Part shown: one piece after another, positions 49,037-57,967 of the stretch
How the letters are laid out: the number at the start of each line of letters is the position of its first letter
Position numbering within the stretch: position 1 is the first letter of the stretch
NCBI GenBank assembly: GCA_963846505.1
Contig: CAWJWD010000007.1
Coordinates: forward strand, 62,001-126,000
Length of the DNA stretch: 64,000 nt
Source: JACVRW01 sp963846505
GTDB taxonomy: Bacteria; Actinomycetota; Thermoleophilia; Solirubrobacterales; Thermoleophilaceae
Direction of reading: 5' to 3'
Program-made: the position numbers and the translations under genes
Notes under the pieces: model-generated
Seen by the model: only the letters and a program-made list of their open reading frames with translations
Told to the model about the DNA's origin: nothing
Databases searched by the model: none

Positions 49037-51741
49037 GCGTCGAGGCGAACGTCAACGAGCGGCTGGCGGCACTGACCGCGGCCGGCACCAGCCCCTGGCT
49101 CGACCAGATCCGTCGCAGCATGATCACGGGCGGCGAGCTGGAACGGCTCGTGCGCGAGTACTCGCTGCGCGGGGAGACGTCGAACCCGGCGATCTTCGAG
49201 AAGGCGATCCTCGGCTCGACCGACTACGACGACCAGGTCGAGGAGCTCGCGCGCACCGGGGCGACCGTCCACGAGATCTACGAGCAGGTCGCGATCAAGG
49301 ACGTCCAGCTCGCCTGCGACGTCATGCGACCCGTCTGGGACGACGCCGACCACGCCGACGGCTTCGTCTCGCTCGAGGTCGAGCCGGGCGTCGCGCACGA
49401 CACCGAGCGCACGCTCGCGCAGGCGCGCGACTACTGGGCGCGGGTCGATCGCCCCAACCTGATGATCAAGATCCCCGGCACGACCGAGGGCGTGCAGGCG
49501 ATCGAGGACGCGATCGCCGAGGGCATCAACATCAACGTCACGCTGCTGTTCAGCGTCGAGTCGTACACGAACATCGCCGAGGCCTACATCCGCGGCATGG
49601 AGCGGCGGCTGGAGCGCGGCGAGTCGCTCGACGTGCACTCGGTCGCGAGCTTCTTCGTCTCGCGCGTGGACACCGAGGTCGACAAGCGCCTCCAGGCGCT
49701 CGGGCGCGAGGACCTGCTAGGCATCGCCGCCGTCGCCAACGCGCGCGCCGCCTACCAGCGCTTCAAGGAGCTCTTCCACGGCGAGCGCTTCGCCGGCCTG
49801 CGCGAGGCGGGCGCTCGCGTCCAGCGCCCGCTGTGGGCCTCGACCGGCGTCAAGGACCCGCGCTACCCCGACACGAAGTACGTCGAGGAGCTCGTCGCGC
49901 CCGACACCGTCAACACGATGCCGATGGCGACGCTCGACGCCTGCGCCGATCACCTCGAGGTCCAAGGCCCGACCGGCGACCAGGACCCGAGCGCGGAGCT
50001 GCAGCAGCTGGCCGACGCCGGCATCGACATGACCGACGTGACGCAGACGCTGCTCGACGAGGGCATCGCGAAGTTCGTCGAGCCCTTCGACCAGCTCGCC
50101 GACGGCATCGAGCTGGTGCGCGAGGGCGTCGTCACCGGTCGCCCCAAGACGATCAAGTCGGTGATTCCCGACGAGCTCGAGCCGGCGATCGCCAAGCGCG
50201 TCGAGCAGGCCAGAGACGAGAACGTCGCCCGCCGCGTCTGGCAGCAGGACGAGTCGCTCTGGGGCGGCCCGGGCGTGCCGGAGATCGGCGACCGCCTCGG
50301 CTGGCTGACGATCAGCGAAAAGATGCTCGACCACGCCGCCGCGCTGCACGACTTCGCCGCGCAGGTGAAGTCGGAGGGCTTCACCGACGCGGTGCTGCTC
50401 GGCATGGGCGGGTCGAGCCTCGGCCCGGAGGTGATCCGCCAGAGCTACGGCGAGATCCCCGACGGTCTGCGCCTGCACGTGCTCGACACGACCCATCCGG
50501 ACGCGATCCTGGCCGTCGAGCGCACGGTCGACCTCGACAAGACGATCTTCGTCGTCTCCTCGAAGTCCGGCGGCACGCTCGAGACGCTCTCGCAGATGAA
50601 GCACTTCTACGAGCGCACCGGCGGGGACGGCAACCGCTTCGTGGCGGTCACCGACCCGGGCAGCCCGCTGGTGGAGATCGCGCGCGAGCGCGGCTTCCGC
50701 CACACGTTCCTGGCCGATCCGCACATCGGCGGGCGCTACTCGGTGCTGTCGTACTTCGGGCTCGTGCCGGCGGCGCTGATGGGCGTCAACGTCGAGGCGA
50801 TGCTGCACCAGGCGCAGGTCGCCGAGCAGAACTGCGCCGACTTCGACGCCGGCGCCGACAACTCCGGCCTCTGGCTCGGACTGGCGCTGGGGGAGCTGGC
50901 GCTCGCGGGGCGCGACAAGCTCACCTTCGTCGTCTCCGAGCCGATCTCGAGCTTCGGCCTCTGGGTCGAGCAGCTGGTCGCGGAGTCGCTGGGCAAGGAG
51001 GGCAAGGGCATCCTGCCCGTCGCCGGCGAGCCGCTCGGCGACCCGGACGTCTACGGCCCGGACCGCGTGTTCGTCTACCTGCGCAACGAGGACGAGCCCG
51101 ACGAGGACGTCGACGCCAAGGTCGACGCGCTGGCGAAGGCCGGCCACCCGACGCTGACGCTCGCCGTCCACGGCGCGGACGACCTCGGCCGCATCTTCTT
51201 CTTCGCGGAGTTCGCGGTCGCCGTGATCGGCTGGGTGCTGGGCATCAACGCCTTCAACCAGCCCAACGTGCAGGAGGCCAAGGACAACACCAACAAGGTG
51301 CTGGCCGGCGGCGAGCTGCCGCAGGTCGATCCGGGCGACGTGTCCGAGCTGCTGGGCGCCGCCGAGCCGCCGCACTACGTGGCGATCATGGGCTACGTCG
51401 CGCCGGACGCCGAGCTCGACGCCGCGATCGCCGAGCTGCGGGTCGCGATCCGCGCGCGCGGCAAGGCGACCACGACCTTCGGCTACGGCCCGCGCTTCCT
51501 GCACTCGACCGGGCAGATGCACAAGGGCGGCCCGAAGACGGGACTGTTCCTGCAGTTGGTCGACGAGCTCGAGGGCGACGTCGAGATCCCCGAGGCCGGC
51601 TACACGTTCGGCCATCTGATCAAGGCCCAGGCGATCGGCGACCTGGGCACCCTGCGCGATCACGGCCTACCCGCCGTGCAGGTCAAACTCGAAGGCGATC
51701 CGGCCGCCGCGGTGCGCGCGCTGGCCGCGGAGGTGAACTGA
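49033..51741 (+). CDS. tal-pgi: Bifunctional transaldolase / glucose-6-phosphate isomerase
   Basis: 902 residues, a fusion. Residues 1 to about 365: class I transaldolase with GETSNPAIFEKAILGSTDYD, the Schiff-base lysine in NLMIKIPGTTEGVQAIEDAI, and WASTGVKDPRYPDTKYVEEL. From about 375: phosphoglucose isomerase with LLGMGGSSLGPEVIRQSYGE, VVSSKSGGTLETLSQMKHFY and GINAFNQPNVQEAKDNTNK. Both active sites look intact. The fusion links transaldolase output (fructose 6-phosphate) to its recycling into glucose 6-phosphate. Overlaps tkt by 4 bp and gnd by 1 bp. Confidence 0.95.
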
Positions 51742-52682
51742 TGCAGCTTGGCTTCGTCGGCCTGGGGAAGATGGGGGCCAACATGGTCCATCGCATCCAC
51801 CGCGACTCGGACCACACGGTCGTCGCGTTCGACTTCGACGCGGATGCCGTCAAGGAGGTCGAGGGCTACGGAGCCACCGGCGCCTCCTCGCTCGAGGAGC
51901 TCGTCTCGAAGCTCGAGGCGCCGCGCACCGTCTGGATCATGGTGCCGGCCGGCGAGCCGACGCAGGGCACCGTCGACCAGCTCGCCGAGCTGCTCGAGCC
52001 CGGCGACGCGATCGTCGACGGCGGCAACTCCAAGTGGACCGACGACAAGCTGCGCGCCGAGGCGCTCGGGCCGAAGCGGATCGGCTACGTGGACGTCGGC
52101 GTCAGCGGCGGCGTCTGGGGCCTGCAGGTGGGCTACTGCATGATGGTCGGCGGCCCCGACGACGCGGTCGAGCGGCTCTCGCCGGTCCTCGACGTGCTCG
52201 CCCCGCCGACGACCGAAGAGCACGGGCCGGGCTGGGGCCACTTCGGCCCGACCGGCGCCGGCCACTACGTGAAGATGGTCCACAACGGCGTCGAGTACGG
52301 GCTGATGCAGGCCTACGCCGAGGGCTTCGACGTGTTCGACAAGTCCGAGTACGAGCTCGACAACGCCAAGATCGCGCACCTCTGGATGCAGGGCTCGGTC
52401 GTGCGCTCGTGGCTGTGCGAGCTGGCGGCGCTGGCGTTCGAGCAGCACGGCAACGAGCTGGGCGACCTCGAGCCGTACACCAACGACTCCGGCGAGGGTC
52501 GCTGGACGATCCAGGACGCCACCGACAATGACGTGCCGACGCCGGTGATCACCGCGGCGCTGTACGCGCGCCTCTACTCGCGCGGCAACGGCGAGTTCAC
52601 GCACAAGGTGCTGGCGGCGCTGCGCAACCAGTTCGGCGGCCATGCCGTCAAGACCGTGGAGCAGGAGGCAGGCCAGTCGTGA
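51741..52682 (+). CDS. gnd: 6-phosphogluconate dehydrogenase, decarboxylating (short type)
   Basis: 313 residues, the short form (GntZ/YqeC-like) rather than the 470-residue type. Rossmann start QLGFVGLGKMGANMVHRIHR, WIMVPAGEPTQGTVDQLAEL, DGGNSKWTDDKLRAEALGPK, VDVGVSGGVWGLQVGYCMMV, and catalytic lysine region AGHYVKMVHNGVEYGLMQAY. Oxidises 6-phosphogluconate to ribulose 5-phosphate; cofactor NAD or NADP is not decided here. TGATG junction with tal-pgi. Confidence 0.94.
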   Translation: MQLGFVGLGKMGANMVHRIHRDSDHTVVAFDFDADAVKEVEGYGATGASSLEELVSKLEAPRTVWIMVPAGEPTQGTVDQLAELLEPGDAIVDGGNSKWTDDKLRAEALGPKRIGYVDVGVSGGVWGLQVGYCMMVGGPDDAVERLSPVLDVLAPPTTEEHGPGWGHFGPTGAGHYVKMVHNGVEYGLMQAYAEGFDVFDKSEYELDNAKIAHLWMQGSVVRSWLCELAALAFEQHGNELGDLEPYTNDSGEGRWTIQDATDNDVPTPVITAALYARLYSRGNGEFTHKVLAALRNQFGGHAVKTVEQEAGQS

Positions 52683-54211
52683 GCGCCGTCCAGGCAGCAG
52701 AGAACCCGCTCAGCGAAGGGTTGGAGCGGCTGCCCGTCCATCCCACCACGATGGTCATCTTCGGCGGCACGGGCGACCTCGCCCACCGCAAGCTGCTGCC
52801 GGCGATCTACAACCTCGCGCACGAGGGCGCCCTGCCCGAGCGCTTCAACCTGATCGCTGTCTCGCGCTCGGACATCCCGCACGCCGACTACCGGACGATG
52901 GCGCGGGAGTCGATCGAGAAGTTCTCCCGCCGCAAGCCGGATCCGGACGTGCTGAACAAGCTGCTCGAGAACACCTGCTACGTCCCGGGCAGCTTCGACG
53001 ACGACACGGTCTACGCCCAGCTGGGCGAGGAGCTCGAGCGCTTCGACGAGGCCGCGGGGGCGCCCTTCAACCGCCTCTTCTACCTCTCGACGGCGCCGGC
53101 GTTCTTCCCGGTGATCATCGGCAAGCTCGGCGAACACGGCCTCGAGCAGGCGCCGGACCACGCCGAGGTGCGGGCCGTGATCGAGAAGCCGTTCGGCACC
53201 CGCCTCTCCGAGGCGCGCGAGCTCAACCGCAAGGTGCTGAGCGTGCTCGACGAGTCCCAGGTCTTCCGCATCGACCACTACCTGGGCAAGGAGACGGTCC
53301 AGAACATGCTGGCGTTTCGCTTCGCCAACGGCATGTTCGAGCCGATCTGGAACCGCAACTACATCGACTCCGTCCAGATCACCGCCGCCGAGGACCTCGG
53401 CATCGGCCGCCGCGCCGGCTACTACGACTCGGCCGGGGCGCTGCGCGACCTGGTCGAGAACCACATGATGCAGCTGCTGACGCTGCTCTGCATGGAGCCG
53501 CCGGTCAGCTTCTCCGCCGACGACGTGCGCGACGAGAAGGTCAAGGTCCTGCACGCGATCCATCCGCCGACGCCGGAGCAGGTCAAGGAGATCGCGGTGC
53601 GCGCGCAGTACACGGCCGGGACCGCGGAGGGCAAGGAATGCTCGGGGTACCTGTCCGAGCAGGACGTGCCGCCGGACTCGCACACCGAGACCTACGTCGC
53701 GCTGCGCCTCGAGGTCGACAACTGGCGCTGGGCCGGCGTGCCGATCTACCTGCGCACCGGCAAGCGGCTGGCGCGCAAGGTGACCGAGATCGCGGTCACG
53801 CTCAAGCCGGTGCCGCACCTCGCCTTCGACGCCGAGGGCTCGGTCGGCGTGCAGCCCAACCAGCTGGTGTTGACGATGCAGCCCAACGAGGGCGTCTCGC
53901 TCTCGCTCGGGGCGAAGATCCCGGGGACGCGCATGCGCATCCGCCCGGTCAACATGGAGTTCCTCTACGGCACGGCGTTCCTGTCCCAGTCGCCGGAGGC
54001 CTACGAGCGGCTGATCCTCGACGCGATGCGCGGCGAGGCGACGCTGTTCACGCGCGACGACGAGGTCGAAGCGCAGTGGACGATCATCGATCCGATCCTC
54101 GAGGCCTGGGGACACGACGACACACCGCTCGCCACCTACGTCGCCGGCACGCAGGGGCCGGAGGAGTCGAACCGGCTGCTGGAGCCGGGCCACCGCTGGC
54201 GGGCGATCTGA
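52679..54211 (+). CDS. zwf: Glucose-6-phosphate 1-dehydrogenase
   Basis: 510 residues. MVIFGGTGDLAHRKLLPAIY binds NADP; FRIDHYLGKETVQNMLAFRF is the substrate site with the catalytic His; GVPIYLRTGKRLARKVTEIA is family typical. First step of the oxidative branch, main NADPH source. GTG start overlaps gnd; opcA follows directly (TGATG). Confidence 0.97.
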   Translation: MSAVQAAENPLSEGLERLPVHPTTMVIFGGTGDLAHRKLLPAIYNLAHEGALPERFNLIAVSRSDIPHADYRTMARESIEKFSRRKPDPDVLNKLLENTCYVPGSFDDDTVYAQLGEELERFDEAAGAPFNRLFYLSTAPAFFPVIIGKLGEHGLEQAPDHAEVRAVIEKPFGTRLSEARELNRKVLSVLDESQVFRIDHYLGKETVQNMLAFRFANGMFEPIWNRNYIDSVQITAAEDLGIGRRAGYYDSAGALRDLVENHMMQLLTLLCMEPPVSFSADDVRDEKVKVLHAIHPPTPEQVKEIAVRAQYTAGTAEGKECSGYLSEQDVPPDSHTETYVALRLEVDNWRWAGVPIYLRTGKRLARKVTEIAVTLKPVPHLAFDAEGSVGVQPNQLVLTMQPNEGVSLSLGAKIPGTRMRIRPVNMEFLYGTAFLSQSPEAYERLILDAMRGEATLFTRDDEVEAQWTIIDPILEAWGHDDTPLATYVAGTQGPEESNRLLEPGHRWRAI

Positions 54212-55272
54212 TGACGGCCTCCGGCGGCGTCTGGAGCGCGAGCGACACGACGCCCGGGGACATCGAGACCGCGCTGCGCGAGCTGCTCAAGGAGCAGTTC
54301 GAGCGCGAGCAGGCGATCGTGCCGGCGCGCGTGCTGAATCTCGTCGCGATCGTCGACCGCGAGTGGCGCGGCGAGGTGCTCAACCGGCTCGAGAAGGTGG
54401 GTCGCTTCCACCCCTCGCGCACGATCCTCTGCGCCGTCGAGCCCGGGCGCACCGCGATCGACGCTCAGGTCACGTTGATGGCCGAGGACGGGGCGAACGA
54501 CGGCGAGCTCGCGCTCGCGCGCGAGCGCGTGGTGCTGGACATCGGTCCGGACCACCTCGTCGCGCTCGATTCGATCGTCGACCCGCTGGTGATCTCCGAC
54601 GTCGCGACGCTGGTGTGGTCGCCGCACAGCCACCGGGAGGGCGTCGACGCGCTGCTGAAGCTCTCGCAGGTGGTGTTGGTCGACTCGGTCAACGAGCCGG
54701 ACCCGGCGGCGGCGCTCGAGCGCGCGCACCAGCTCTCGGACTCGGTGTACGTCGTCGACCTCGCCTGGCTGCGCTCGACTCCGTGGCGCGAGCGGGTGGC
54801 GGCCACCTTCGATCCGCCCGCCTGGCGCGACGAGCTGCGCCGCATCAGCGCCGTGCACGTGCGTCATCACCCCGACTCGACCGCGGCCGGGCTGCTGCTG
54901 TTCGGCTGGTTCGCCTCGCGGTTGGGCTGGGAGCCGGGATCGCTGATCGCCGCTGGCAGCGGACACCACGGCAAGGCACACGGCAAGCGCGGCGACGTCG
55001 ACCTGCGGCTCGAGCCCGACCCGACGCTGAGCGTCCCCGGCCTCGCCGGGATCGCCGTCGAGACCACCTCCGGCATGTCGATCTCGCTCGACCGCGGGCC
55101 CGGCGGCCTCTCGGCCAAGCGCCGCACGCGCGACGGCAAGGAGGTGGGCTGGACCCTGCTCGGCGCCTCCCGGGGCGAGTCGGGCATCCTCGGCGAGGGC
55201 ATCCGCCAGGCGCTGCTGCGCGAGCCCACCTACCCGCCTGCCTTGGAGGCGGCCGAGGCGATGCTGCGCTAG
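54211..55272 (+). CDS. opcA: Glucose-6-phosphate dehydrogenase assembly protein OpcA
   Basis: 353 residues. ALRELLKEQFEREQAIVPAR, RVLNLVAIVDREWRGEVLNR, ALDSIVDPLVISDVATLVWS and the C-terminal beta region SVPGLAGIAVETTSGMSISL match OpcA, needed for assembly or redox control of Zwf in cyanobacteria and actinobacteria. Lies directly between zwf and pgl, the usual actinobacterial place. Confidence 0.92.
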   Translation: MTASGGVWSASDTTPGDIETALRELLKEQFEREQAIVPARVLNLVAIVDREWRGEVLNRLEKVGRFHPSRTILCAVEPGRTAIDAQVTLMAEDGANDGELALARERVVLDIGPDHLVALDSIVDPLVISDVATLVWSPHSHREGVDALLKLSQVVLVDSVNEPDPAAALERAHQLSDSVYVVDLAWLRSTPWRERVAATFDPPAWRDELRRISAVHVRHHPDSTAAGLLLFGWFASRLGWEPGSLIAAGSGHHGKAHGKRGDVDLRLEPDPTLSVPGLAGIAVETTSGMSISLDRGPGGLSAKRRTRDGKEVGWTLLGASRGESGILGEGIRQALLREPTYPPALEAAEAMLR

Positions 55273-55274
55273 CC

Positions 55275-55952
55275 GTGCAGCCCGCGTTCCACATCCTCGA
55301 CGACCCGGCCACCGAGGCCGCCGCGCGGCTCGTGGAGGCGCGCGGACACGTTGTCCTGACCGGCGGCTCGACGCCCCGCGGGGCCTACGAGCTGGCGGCC
55401 GAGCGGCGGTCGGACTGGACCGACGCCGAGCTCTGGTTCACCGACGAGCGCGCCGTGCCGCCCGAGCACGAGTTCTCGAACTACGGCATGGTCAAGGCGG
55501 CGCTGCTGGACCGGGTCGAGACGGGCACGGTGCACCGCATGCGCGGCGAGCTCGGTCCCCACGACGGCGCGGCCGAGTACGCCGGCGAGTACGAGCAGGC
55601 CGGCAGCCCGCGCTTCGACCTCGTGCTGATCGGGCTCGGACCCGACGCGCACGTCTGCTCGCTGTTTCCCGGCCAGGACACGCTCGCCGAGACCGAGCGC
55701 CCGGTGGTGGGGGTGGACACGCCCGGCATGGCGCCGCTGGTGCCGCGCATCACGCTCACGTTGCCCGTCGTCAACGCCGCCGCCGAGCTGTTGGTGCTGG
55801 TCAAGGGCGAGGACAAGGCGGATGCCGTCGCGCGCGCCTTCTCGGGCGCGCCGGACCCGCGCGCCCCTGGCTCGCTCCTGCGCCCGGAGAACGGCACGCT
55901 GACTGTCCTGATGGACGAGGCGGCAGCCAGCAGATTGCCAGCCGCGCCCTAG
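55275..55952 (+). CDS. pgl: 6-phosphogluconolactonase
   Basis: 225 residues. VVLTGGSTPRGAYELAAERR, LWFTDERAVPPEHEFSNYGM, DLVLIGLGPDAHVCSLFPGQ (usual family G-x-G-x-DGH, here DAH) and APLVPRITLTLPVVNAAAEL. Hydrolyses the Zwf product. GTG at 55275, two bases after opcA. Last gene of the operon. Confidence 0.94.
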   Translation: MQPAFHILDDPATEAAARLVEARGHVVLTGGSTPRGAYELAAERRSDWTDAELWFTDERAVPPEHEFSNYGMVKAALLDRVETGTVHRMRGELGPHDGAAEYAGEYEQAGSPRFDLVLIGLGPDAHVCSLFPGQDTLAETERPVVGVDTPGMAPLVPRITLTLPVVNAAAELLVLVKGEDKADAVARAFSGAPDPRAPGSLLRPENGTLTVLMDEAAASRLPAAP

Positions 55953-55967
55953 CCGAGCGAGAACCAA

Positions 55968-56033
55968 GTCTGACGGCGGACGCACCGAGCGTGGCGGCCG
56001 CCAGGCCGCGAGCGAGGGAGGACTCCGTCAGAC
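55968..56033. repeat. Inverted repeat between convergent pgl and ctaB
   Basis: GTCTGACGG (55968-55976) and CCGTCAGAC (56025-56033) are perfect 9-bp arms around a 48-bp interior that itself contains the palindrome TGGCGGCCGCCA. The 101-bp gap lies between two converging operons, so a bidirectional transcription barrier is plausible. No T-tract. Confidence 0.5.
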
Positions 56034-56053
56034 GCCGGTTCGCAGCCGGCTAG

Positions 56054-56953
56054 CTAGAAGACTCGTACGTCGATGACCATCGCAGCGAACAGCAGCGCGA
56101 GGTAGGCCAGCGAGAAGAGGTAGGTGCGCAGCGCCGTGCGCCGCTCGGGTTGGCGGTAGAGCCGCGCCGAGAAGGCCAGGAAGCCGGCTCCGAGCAGCAG
56201 CGCGGTGGCCAGGTAGAAGAGCCCGAACAGCTGCCCTGCGAACGGCAGCACGGTCACCGCGATCAGCAGGATCGTGTAGAGCAGGATTTGGCGCCGCGTC
56301 TCGGCCTCGCCGCGCACGACGGGCAGCATCGGCACGCCGGCGCGGGCGTACTCGTCCTTCATCAGCAGCGACAGCGCCCAGAAGTGCGGTGGGGTCCAGT
56401 AGAAGACGATCGCGAAGAGGTAGAGCGCCGAGCCGTCGAGCCCGCCCGTGACCGCCGCCCAGGCGACGAGCGGCGGCACCGCGCCCGCCGCTCCGCCGAT
56501 GACGATGTTCTGCGGCGTCGTGCGCTTGAGCCAGAGGGTGTAGACGAGCACGTAGCCGAGCAGCCCGGACATCGCCAGTACGGCGGCGAGCGGGTTGACC
56601 GTCAGCGCCAGCAGCGCGAACGAGGCGCAGCCCAGCAGCACGCCGTAGACGATCGCGGCGCGGGGGCTGACGCGTCCCGAGGCGACGGGCCGGTCGGCCG
56701 TGCGCTTCATCAGCTGGTCGATGTCGCGGTCGATCGCATGGTTGATCGCGCCCGCGCCGCCGGCCGAGAGCGCGCCGCCCAGGCAGGTCAGCGCGACCAG
56801 GCCCAGCGAGGGGTCGCCGGCGACGTACATCGTCGTGATCGTCGTCAGCAGCAGCAGCGACTGGACCTTCGGCTTGGTCATCTCGAAGTAGTCCGAGACG
56901 ACGGTCCTCCAGTTGGTCGCGACGAGCGTGCGCGCGCCGGTCCCTGCCTCCAC
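56054..56953 (-). CDS. ctaB: Protoheme IX farnesyltransferase (heme O synthase)
   Basis: 299 residues, UbiA-type membrane prenyltransferase with about nine helices. FEMTKPKVQSLLLLTTITTM, the first Asp motif GAGAINHAIDRDIDQLMKRT and YWTPPHFWALSLLMKDEYAR are diagnostic. Makes heme O from heme B. GTG start; its G overlaps the ctaA stop (TAGTGG). Confidence 0.96.
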   Translation of the reverse strand: MEAGTGARTLVATNWRTVVSDYFEMTKPKVQSLLLLTTITTMYVAGDPSLGLVALTCLGGALSAGGAGAINHAIDRDIDQLMKRTADRPVASGRVSPRAAIVYGVLLGCASFALLALTVNPLAAVLAMSGLLGYVLVYTLWLKRTTPQNIVIGGAAGAVPPLVAWAAVTGGLDGSALYLFAIVFYWTPPHFWALSLLMKDEYARAGVPMLPVVRGEAETRRQILLYTILLIAVTVLPFAGQLFGLFYLATALLLGAGFLAFSARLYRQPERRTALRTYLFSLAYLALLFAAMVIDVRVF

Positions 56954-57954
56954 TACGCGGTCACCGCCTCGGGCCGCCCGCGGCTGCGCTCGCCGCTGGG
57001 CGCGGGAACGCGGTAGAGCTGCAGCGTCAGGCCGAGCGTGGTCGCCCACAGCAGCGTGCCGAGCGCCAGGTGCAGCACGATCAGCACCTCGTACTCGTCC
57101 AGCCACACGTTCAGGGCGCCGACGAGCACCTGGATCGCGACCAGCGCGAGCAGGCCCCAGGCGATCTTGACGACGCCGGCGCTCGGGCGGCGGCGCAGCG
57201 CCAGCAGCGCGAGCGCCAGCACCGCGATCACGGCGAGGTACATGAACGCGCGGTGGGTCAGGTGGATGTCGACCAGGCGCGACTCCCCGAAGGGCATGAA
57301 GCCGTCGTTGCAGGTCGGGAACTGCTTGCCACAGGCGTGGTGGGCGCCGTCGCCGAGCTGGTAGTCGGGCCGACCGTACTTCTGCGTGCCGGCCATGTAG
57401 CCACCGGCGACGATCGTGGCGAGCACGAGCACGCTGGCGACGACCGCGAGCGGCTTGAAGTAGCGCCCGCCGTCCGCCGGGGAGGCGCCGGACGTGCCGG
57501 GGGTGGAGGCGCGCACGACCCACAGCAGGCCGCCGAGCAGCAGCATCGCCAGGCACAGGTGCGCCGCGACGTAGGCCTCCTCGAGGTTCTCCTCGACGGT
57601 CGCGCCGCCGAGCAGGGCCTGGGCGAGCACCGACAGCACGAGCGCGGCGCAGACCCACAGCAGCGTGCGGTTGGAGCGGTAGCGACGCCACGCCTGCACG
57701 AGCAGCGCGAGCATCAGGATGCCGACGATTCCGGCCAGCGCACGGTGGCTGTACTCGATGAACGAGTTGATCGTGACGCCGGGGAGGACCTTGCCGTTGC
57801 AGAACGGCCAGCCGTGGAAGCCCGAGCCGCCCGGCCCGCAGCCGAGGCCGGAGTCGGACACGCGCACGATGCCGCCGACGACGATCAGGACGAACGTCGC
57901 GACGAGGGTGCCGAGGGCGAGTCGCCGGTAGCCGGTCGAGGGGATCCCGCTCAC
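56953..57954 (-). CDS. ctaA: Heme A synthase
   Basis: 333 residues, eight membrane helices, COX15/CtaA family. IVVGGIVRVSDSGLGCGPGG, FIEYSHRALAGIVGILMLAL, VAAHLCLAMLLLGGLLWVVR and IHLTHRAFMYLAVIAVLALA contain the heme-ligand histidines; paired cysteines in the loops (GCGPGGSGFHGWPFCNG; HACGKQFPTCNDG) are typical. Converts heme O to heme A, used by both oxidases here. Confidence 0.95.
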   Translation of the reverse strand: MSGIPSTGYRRLALGTLVATFVLIVVGGIVRVSDSGLGCGPGGSGFHGWPFCNGKVLPGVTINSFIEYSHRALAGIVGILMLALLVQAWRRYRSNRTLLWVCAALVLSVLAQALLGGATVEENLEEAYVAAHLCLAMLLLGGLLWVVRASTPGTSGASPADGGRYFKPLAVVASVLVLATIVAGGYMAGTQKYGRPDYQLGDGAHHACGKQFPTCNDGFMPFGESRLVDIHLTHRAFMYLAVIAVLALALLALRRRPSAGVVKIAWGLLALVAIQVLVGALNVWLDEYEVLIVLHLALGTLLWATTLGLTLQLYRVPAPSGERSRGRPEAVTA

Positions 57955-57967
57955 AGAGCGAACCAGG

